In this document: positions 57,003 through 64,000 of the stretch, piece after piece
Layout: every line of letters starts with the position of its first letter
Numbering within the stretch: position 1 is the first letter of the stretch
Assembly (NCBI GenBank): GCA_013400115.1
Contig: VXBP01004084.1
Coordinates: 703,431 to 767,430, forward strand
Reading direction: 5' to 3'
Length of the DNA stretch: 64,000 nucleotides
Source: Rhinopomastus cyanomelas
Lineage: Eukaryota > Chordata > Aves > Bucerotiformes > Rhinopomastidae
The notes under the pieces: model-generated
What the model was told of the DNA's origin: nothing
Seen by the model: the letters and a program-made list of their open reading frames with translations, nothing else
The model's database searches: none
Made by a program: the position numbers and the translations under genes

Positions 57003-60000
57003 ATATTGGTGGGGGAAGCAAAAGATGTTCAGTGATGGTGATCTACAAATCATCAACTGTCACGTTGCTTTGGCTGCTTCAGAGAAGAGCCTGTATCCTT
57101 CCACAGGAGAATATTTTTGTGTCTTTTCATCTAGATCACTATCACCTATAAGCCAAACTTTTCTTCTGCTTGGTGAGTGAAGACAGAGCTTACTAAATGC
57201 TCAATTAGTTGGGACTGGTTTAACCATTTAGGCCCTGACTTGTGCTCCAGCAAACATGTTGAACTTTGAAGATGCTGCTTGATACCATTTTTTCTAGGCA
57301 GGATGTAAAATTGCATTTCCTATAAGGGACCCCATAAAAAGGTGTCCTATGACACACACAGAAGGAAGCCAGAAACAAAACAAAGAAGCCCAGCTGACAG
57401 AAACCACCTCAGACTGATGTATTTGTGAACTACATCCCAATCCCTTGAGAACTGACCCAGTGATCTAAAAGTGCTCTGGTCATTCTGGAATAGAGTTTGA
57501 CAAGAATAATCTTCAGGTTTCAGTTTTTCCTCTGAGACATCAGCTCCATTGTTACAGCAACTGCACGCAGGGATATCCAAACTCAGCAGCTCCAGTTTTG
57601 CCTTCAAGAGCCAGCCCTGAACAGAGGGCTCAGTGAGGGCAGAAGCACATTGATCACCAAAAGAGTGAGTTCCAGTGTCCATCAGATGAGTAACCATCAC
57701 TTAACACTCCTATTGTCATTCCCTGAAGAAGTGGTACAGCCCATGGAAACCCTATTCTGCCTCCATTTTTTTTAATGCAGGTATCTAACACGTCCAGCTG
57801 TTGAGATTCATTACCCCATGGGAAGGACAAATTTGGACCTTTCATCACCTTGCTAGGGTGCAACTAGTAGCACTTGGGGCTAAGCCTTGTCAAAAAATAT
57901 TCCCATCCCAGTGGCTGTGTCTAACTTGTCTGGAGGTATCTAGTCCAGCTTTTCCTGAACACTTTGCCTTGAGTTACCCACATTGCTTCCTTTGGGTCTC
58001 TGTGGATTTCTTCTTCATTGCAATTGAGATGTAGGAGCAAACACAACTGAAAAAGACTAGTCTGTGTCCAGATGTCACTTAGAATAAATGGCCAAAGCAC
58101 ACTGCAGAGAGGAGAAGGGTCTTCATCATTCAGTTCAGGTATAATGTGGAGCCTTCATGGAAAGAAAAGCAACAGGATTCAGCCACTGAGCAGCAGCAGT
58201 TGGTGGCTTCATCACTTGGCTTGCAGCATTCTGTAGAGGTAAGAGGAAAGAGAAGATGCAGGAGCCAGAAAGGATCAGCATCCCTGGCAGAGTAGACCTG
58301 GGTGCCTTATGGTGCAGCCAAAAGTCTTTGCTGAAGAGACAGCAGAGTTGTTTTGAAAACAGAGAGGGAGGCAAAGAGGTTCAGAACAGGCTAAATGAGG
58401 TTCTCTTGCCATTATCTCCTGTCCGTGGGGGTGTCAATCTTAGAATCATAGAATCACTCCCTTTTCTGTTCTCCAGATGCCACCTAAGGGGTTGTGTGAG
58501 GAAAAACCTTAAAAAATAAGGTGGACATGATGGTGAGGAGTGAACTTTCACAGCAGGGAATTCACAGGTGATTTTGGTAGCCAAACCCGGATGCCATTCT
58601 TTCCCATCACATGGGACAGACCCATTCACCGAGCTGTAACCAGTACCTGCAAAAGCTGTATGCCCAAGAGAGCCCAGAGCAACTTCTGTAGGCTCCATTC
58701 ACCTGTGTTCTTAGACTTCCCATTGTCCAGACAGGGTTAAACAAAGCTGCCACGGCTCTGTGCACAGCAACAGCAACCAAAAGCTTCCCAAGACCAAACC
58801 TGGTTGTGACACAAATCCTTCCACGAGTCTACTGCTGGCCTCTGGTACCTTGATCTTCCTGTCGACTCAAATTGGGATGAGTAACGGTGCTCGGTTGGCA
58901 CATGGCACAGCATATATCATCCTTCCTGCAACTCTCTGTGGTAGCATTAGGTAACTTCTTTAGAAACTCAGCTTTAGTTGAACTTGAATGACTAAAATGT
59001 TCAAACTAGAACTTCCCTGTGGGTTTAAAAGATCTAAGTCCACCCCCAATCTTTCCTACTGCTACTCACTGAAAGCACACAGCTGCACTGTTGAGGCTGT
59101 CAGTGGAGGGAAACTGGAGGTTTTGGCAGCTGCACAGAGGGGAAGAGGTGAGGCCCTGGACTCATGAGAAGGCGTTGGAGACAGTTTAGGTTTGGGATCG
59201 CTGGAGGCTGCTGACATTTTTGGCGATCTGAGGAAAACTCATTTCGTCCCCACCCTTGAGTGAATAAGGCAGAGGTGACTAGGTTACAAGGCAGTAGGTC
59301 TTAGTTGAGCTCTTTCAGCAACATATGATATGGCGATAGTCAAATGGAGCTCCGTTCCTACTTCCATCTCTAGAAAGGAGGAGGTGCACTTTCTGAGATG
59401 AACATCAAGGTCTGGGGTAGGAAGAGAGTTCTTAGCTCTATGAAACACATGTGTTTGAGTCCAAAAGTGCATTAGGCACGTTCTGATGCTGCCAGTGCAG
59501 AATTTAGCTCAGGAGCTTTGCTCATGCAATTCTGAACTAGACGACCTTCTCAGGAGGGATCATGTTCCTCATGCAAGTTGCTCTGAAGAAGCTACGCTGA
59601 GCAAAAGAACAGTCTTCTCAGTATTTCTTTTCCTTTGTGCACCACAGAAATAGCCTCTCTCTCTTTGAAGAGAGTTTATATTTTCCTACCCTTCTACAGC
59701 CCTGATCAGCAAGGAGAAGCCGTCAGTGTGGCCCCGAGGCACTGCCACCAAATAAAAGAGTAACGACCTAATACTTCTTTAAGGAATTTCTTTTCCACCC
59801 GCATTGTAGTTCTTAAAATGTACCAGAGAAAGGTAAAACCCACAAGACATACTGATCTCCTCTAAATACATTCCTGGGGTTGTGAAATACCATAGGGGAA
59901 AAAAAGAGGAAGGAAATCCCCCACTCCAGAAGGAGTAGAGTGGGACCTTCCTGGGCCTGAGATGCCATTTCACTACAGTGGGTGGGAAGGACTGTGTAAG

Positions 60001-60429
60001 CATTGAGCAGAATCAACTACCATCTGTGCTGCTTGTGGAACAGCAGGACACTTGTGCCATGGAAAAGGCAGTTTCCAGAGCACAACTGTACAGGGAATGG
60101 TTCAACAGCAAAGTCACACAGTGTTACACACTGCCCTGTCACTGGCAGGAGTGCAAGCCCTGCAGAGCACTGCAGCTGATACAACTGTTTTATTCCTGAG
60201 CTCAGCTCGCTTATGAAATATGTGTACAATATATATTCATAGAGTTTCCCATACTCAGAGCTCCTCTCCCACCACTGCCCGGGGGGATGTTCTGTGGTTC
60301 ACGTTGCAGCATGCAATAACACAACTATTACAAGGTCTTCTATAATCCAAATAAAACAATGAGACAAAGTAAATACGTTATTGGGAGGAAGAGATTCACG
60401 GCTTCTCCTAGAGACACCACGATCTGCAA
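57003..60429. other. Intergenic, no gene recognised
   Basis: Includes a 117-codon minus-strand frame (57347-57700) and a 105-codon one (58381-58698), neither recognisable. Confidence 0.5.
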
Positions 60430-60605
60430 GACTGGAGCAGACTGCCCAGGGAACTGGTGGAGCCACCATCCCTGGAGGTGTACAAAAATGTGTATATGGG
60501 GCACTTGGAAACAGGGTTTAGTGGTCATGGTGGGGTTGGGTTGACAGCTGGATTTTACAGTCTCAGAGACCTCTTCCAGCCTTAATGATTCTGTGATTCT
60601 ACAAT
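60430..60605 (+). mobile_element. CR1 3'-end fragment, diverged
   Basis: CTGGAGCAGACTGCCCAGGG, CATCCCTGGAGGTGTACAAA, GACCTCTTCCAGCCTTAATG and terminal GATTCTGTGATTCTAC. Confidence 0.85.
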
Positions 60606-61639
60606 TGTACCATATATGTCTATACCAACAGCTAAGAGCAGGGAAGAAAAGCAGAAAGGAGTGAGAAGGGAAGAACGTTCCATATTTGCAAACCCTGCCT
60701 ACCCCCTGCTCAGCAGTAAGGATGTGGCAACGTACCTGTCACACCCACGAGTCCATCAGGGGAGATGTATTTTCTCCAAGAGCTCACCACTGCCCCTTGC
60801 AGCTTCTGCAACAGACAAAATCTCACTAACACCAGTTCCAAGCACACATAGTACAGGTGTGGATGGACTGGTGAGATCTAAGGTGATGTTAACTGGAACC
60901 CAGCACTTCAGTGGATGTAAAAGGAGAACAGTGCCTGTGCTTTCACCGACAAGGTGAAACCCCTCTGTCCTGCTCTGCAGAACTGGCTCCTCAAGCTCTC
61001 CTCAATGTGGTCACGTAACAGCAGACCAAAATGAGATGTTCAGCTTTCGGCACCAAAATCAATGAAGAAGTGAAAGGGGGTCTATCAAACAAAAACGTGA
61101 CTCTGACCCATCTTTGGAACCAAATCAAAGAGTATCTGATGGCAGCAAGCAGGTCTCCGAGGACAAAGCTGAACAAGTCTAAAGGAGACTCCAACAGGAA
61201 TACACTGAGCTTTTTTGTGGTGGTTATTGCCAGGCAGATTATGATGGGTTACAAACGTTAAGGGCCCTTGAGCTGCTCAAGTCCTTAATCCATCAAACTG
61301 GTCACCACTAAGTGCCAAGCGATGACCTCAGTCAAAAGACATAAATCACTGCTCAAGAACCGAGGCTGGGAGTTCCCTCCAGCCCAGCTCCTCAGCCCTG
61401 GCAAGTGGGGAAGGCAGGCCACCCAGAGGATGGGCTTACCCGATTTACATGGAGGAAGACAAAGGAGCTCTCGACTCAAAGTACCACATTTCGCATTAAT
61501 AGGAGCTGGTGCAGAGGACATAAATAAAATCAAAAACGCCAGATTGCGTGATGTGCTTGTGGGTTAAGAGCTGACAGATCTGATTCCTTGCAGTGCACAT
61601 CAAGGCAGATTTAAAGCAGCATGTAAGGAGCTGAAGCTA
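60606..61639. other. Intergenic, no gene recognised
   Basis: Short frames only (up to 113 codons at 60616-60957), nothing recognised. Confidence 0.5.
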
Positions 61640-62940
61640 ACCCTCCTGTTGCTAGGCCACTCTGCATCACCTTTGCTAAGTCATGGGGAACAGGGGAGGT
61701 GCCTGCGGACTGGAGGAGAGCAAATGTCACTCCAATCTTCAAAAAGGGTGAGAAGGAGGACTCAAGTAACTATAGACCTGTCAGCCTCACCTCCATCCCA
61801 GGAAACGTGACGGAACAATTTATCCTTGATGCTATCTGCAGGCACAGCAAGGACAAGAGAGTCATTAGGGACAGTCAGCATGGCTTCACCAAAGGGAAGT
61901 CACGCTTGGCCAACCTGACAGCCTTTTATGAGGGCATAACAGGGTGGACAGATAATGGCAGAGAGTGGGTGTGGTCTATCTTGACCTCAGTAAAGCATTT
62001 GACATAGTCTCCTACAGCATCCTCACAGCCAAACTGAGGCAGTGTGGTCTGGACAACAGGATAGCGAGGTGAATTGTGAACTGGCTGCAGGATAGAAGCC
62101 AGAGAGTGGTGGTCAATGGCACGGAGTCTAGCTCGAGGCCTGTATCTGGTGGAGAGCCCCAAGGATCAGTACTGAGACCAGTACTACTCAATCTATTTGT
62201 TAATGACTTGGATGAGGGATCAGAGTGCACTGTTAGCAAGTTTGCTGATGACACAGAACTGGGAGGAGTAGTCGATACCCCTGCAGACTGTGCTGCCATT
62301 CAGCGAGATCTGGAGAGGCTGGAGAGCTGGGCAGAGAGAAATGTAATGAAGTGTAACAAGGGTAAGTGTAGAGTCTTGCATCTGGGCAACAACCCCAAGT
62401 ATCAGTACAGGCTAGGGACTGACCTGTTGGAGAGCAGTGTAAGAGAAAGGGACCTGAGGGTCCTGGTGGAGAGCAGGATGACCAGGAGCCAGCAGTGTGC
62501 TCTTGTGGCCAAGAGGGCCAACAGCATCCTGGGGTGGATCAGAAGGGGGAAGGTTAGCAGATCGAGAGAGGTTCTTCTCCCCCTCTACTCTGCCTTGGTG
62601 AGACCACATCTGGAGTATTGTGTCCAGTTGTGGGCACCACAGTTCAAGAAGGACACAGAACTGCTGGAGGGAGTCCATCGTAGAGCAACAAGGATGATGA
62701 AGGAAATGGAACACCTCCTTTATGAGGAAAGGTTGAGGAAGCTGGGTCTCTTTAGTTCAGAGGAGACTTAGGTGTTACCTCATTAATATCTATAAATATT
62801 TGAAGGATGGGTGTCAGGAGAATGGAGCCAGGCTCTTCTAAGTTCATCTGGTGATAGGACGAGGGGCAATAGGTGTAAGCTGGAACACAGGAGGTTCCAT
62901 ATAAATATCAGAAGGAACTTCTTCACAGTGATTATGATGC
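61640..62940 (+). mobile_element. CR1 LINE fragment with reverse transcriptase, missing its 3' tail
   Basis: About 1.3 kb of ORF2. The frame at 61699 encodes ADWRRANVTPIFKKGEKEDS and NYRPVSLTSIPG. A frameshift near 61965 leads to YLDLSKAFD (catalytic motif A); a TGA at about 62070 follows. The 231-codon frame 62076-62771 then gives GEPQGSVLRPVLLNLFVNDL, the intact FADD motif C (62241-62252), and LLPLYSALVRPHLEYCVQLW. More breaks follow 62771. Sequence ends at CTTCTTCACAGTG without the 3' UTR, hairpin or ATTCTATG tail. This is a better-preserved RT than the copy at 1720-3705 but still inactive. Confidence 0.93.
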
Positions 62941-62952
62941 CCTGAAGAGGAT

Positions 62953-63165
62953 CATCACAAAATCACAGAACACTAGGGATTGGAAAGGACCTTGAAAGAT
63001 CATCTAGGCCAATCCCTCCGTCAGAGCAGGATCACTTAGATGAAATCACACAGGAACACACCCAGGCAGGTTTTAAACATCTCCAGAGAAGGAGACTCCA
63101 CAACCCCCCCAGGCAGCCCATTCCAGTGCTCCATCACTCTCACTGTGAAGAAAATTGATTTCTCA
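62953..63165 (-). mobile_element. CR1 3'-end fragment
   Basis: ATCACAGAACACTAGGGATT, GGAAAGGACCTTGAAAGATC, ATCACACAGGAACACACCCA, CATTCCAGTGCTCCATCACT. It abuts the truncated plus-strand CR1 head on. Confidence 0.92.
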
Positions 63166-64000
63166 CGCCGAAGTAAAGGAATCACTAGCTACGTTTCACT
63201 GATGTACCAAACACATTGTTAAGTATGAAAGCCAGTTCATCTTTAACTGTGCAAATAAAGCAGGTGGTCACTCATTAAGCATTTTGCAACAGGAACTGCA
63301 GGATTGAAGGAACCTTAAAAAAATTGATTTTGAGGGGCCAAGAGAATGGGAGAAGTGTGAAGTAAAGAAGCACTGTCATCAGTGTGTTCATCACTTAGGA
63401 CTTCAGAGCAAGCAGTGTTTCCTGAGGCAGGACATCTTCCATGAAGCCTTCTCCTGTCTCTCCCCATTCCACTGACTATTAGCATTGTTTTTTCAAAAAC
63501 ACATATAAGTTTGTGTGTATAATAAACAAGTATTTAAAGTACAGTAAGCAAGAGAATAATCAGGAATAGGAACCATACAGCTCTCTTGATAAACAGAAAA
63601 AAATGCAGATCACGAGATGCTGTACAGTGAAAAACAGAGATTTCCAATGCAGTTTGGAGCTAAGGCTGTGTCTGCACTCATAACAACAGACTTCAAAAAG
63701 ACTTGACCTTGGAGCTTTTTGCACACCCAAATGAAGTAGCAGCAGCTACAGAAGAAGGTTGTCGTATTTTAAATACAAATGTCAAGATACAGGTTTCCTA
63801 GGAATGGGCTGTATTTTGGCGGTGAAACCTTACCTCTCACAGTCTGAAGTCTTATCTTTATTGAGAATTCATCAGAAGGAAAAGCTTTGGCAAGGGGGTT
63901 TGAGGGGGTTTGAGGGGTTTTGCTGTTTGCTTACAATTTTATTTTGAAATGCTTTTGTCAGTTAACTCCTTAATTTTTAAAATTCCATTACACTTACATG
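63166..64000. other. Intergenic, nothing recognised
   Basis: A/T-rich, short frames only. A small GGGGGTTTGA-type repeat occurs at about 63893-63920. Confidence 0.5.

Noticed and set aside
58440..58462. AGAATCATAGAATCA resembling a reversed CR1 tail
   Set aside because: Only the terminal octamers match; no CR1 body adjoins.
63880..63925. Interstitial telomere repeat
   Set aside because: The GGGGGTTTGA units are not TTAGGG and number only about three.

Overview
This window looks like avian nuclear DNA. It holds many CR1 LINE copies, most with the bird-typical tail built from ATTCTATG-like octamers, and almost all of one intron-rich vertebrate gene, WT1 (Wilms tumour 1), on the minus strand. 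The WT1 homologue lacks the 17-residue exon 5 of mammals, as expected outside mammals. Species cannot be fixed from the sequence. No bacterial, plasmid or CRISPR-like features are seen.

Layout: 1-11.9 kb is the 3' flank of WT1. It has no recognisable gene, one 2-kb dead CR1 with a decayed reverse transcriptase (about 1.72-3.7 kb) and older repeat remnants. WT1 runs from about 44.8 kb down to about 11.95 kb. Nine coding exons were placed by codon phase and GT-AG sites: 44460-44058, 41012-40890, 40705-40603, 36002-35925, 27777-27675, 26391-26241, 18223-18134, 16779-16687 and 13258-13137. They join into 1266 nt (421 residues) for the +KTS form, or 418 residues for -KTS. A 3' UTR of about 1.2 kb ends at an ATTAAA signal at 11969-11964. 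A chain of GC/CpG-rich islands covers exons 1-4 and their introns (35.3-45.4 kb). From 45.4 to 64 kb is the upstream flank of WT1, again without a recognisable gene. It holds CR1 copies, including a nested pair at 56.5-57.0 kb and a 1.3-kb reverse-transcriptase fragment at 61.64-62.94 kb.

How it works together: there is one functional protein-coding locus. WT1 is a four-zinc-finger transcription and RNA-binding factor of kidney, gonad and mesothelium development. The sequence keeps its two main sources of protein diversity: the two alternative donors 9 nt apart at the end of exon 9 (plus or minus KTS), and a long AUG-less open frame upstream of the canonical start that fits the CUG-initiated long isoform known in mammals.

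Non-genic structures worth a look: a complete-looking 1.2-kb solo LTR with a 5-bp target duplication in intron 7; a near-perfect 42-bp hairpin in the intron between exons 6 and 7; a nested palindrome among SOX/TCF-like motifs in intron 4; and a CRE plus TATA module antisense to WT1 in intron 3. I found no novel multi-gene system and do not claim one.
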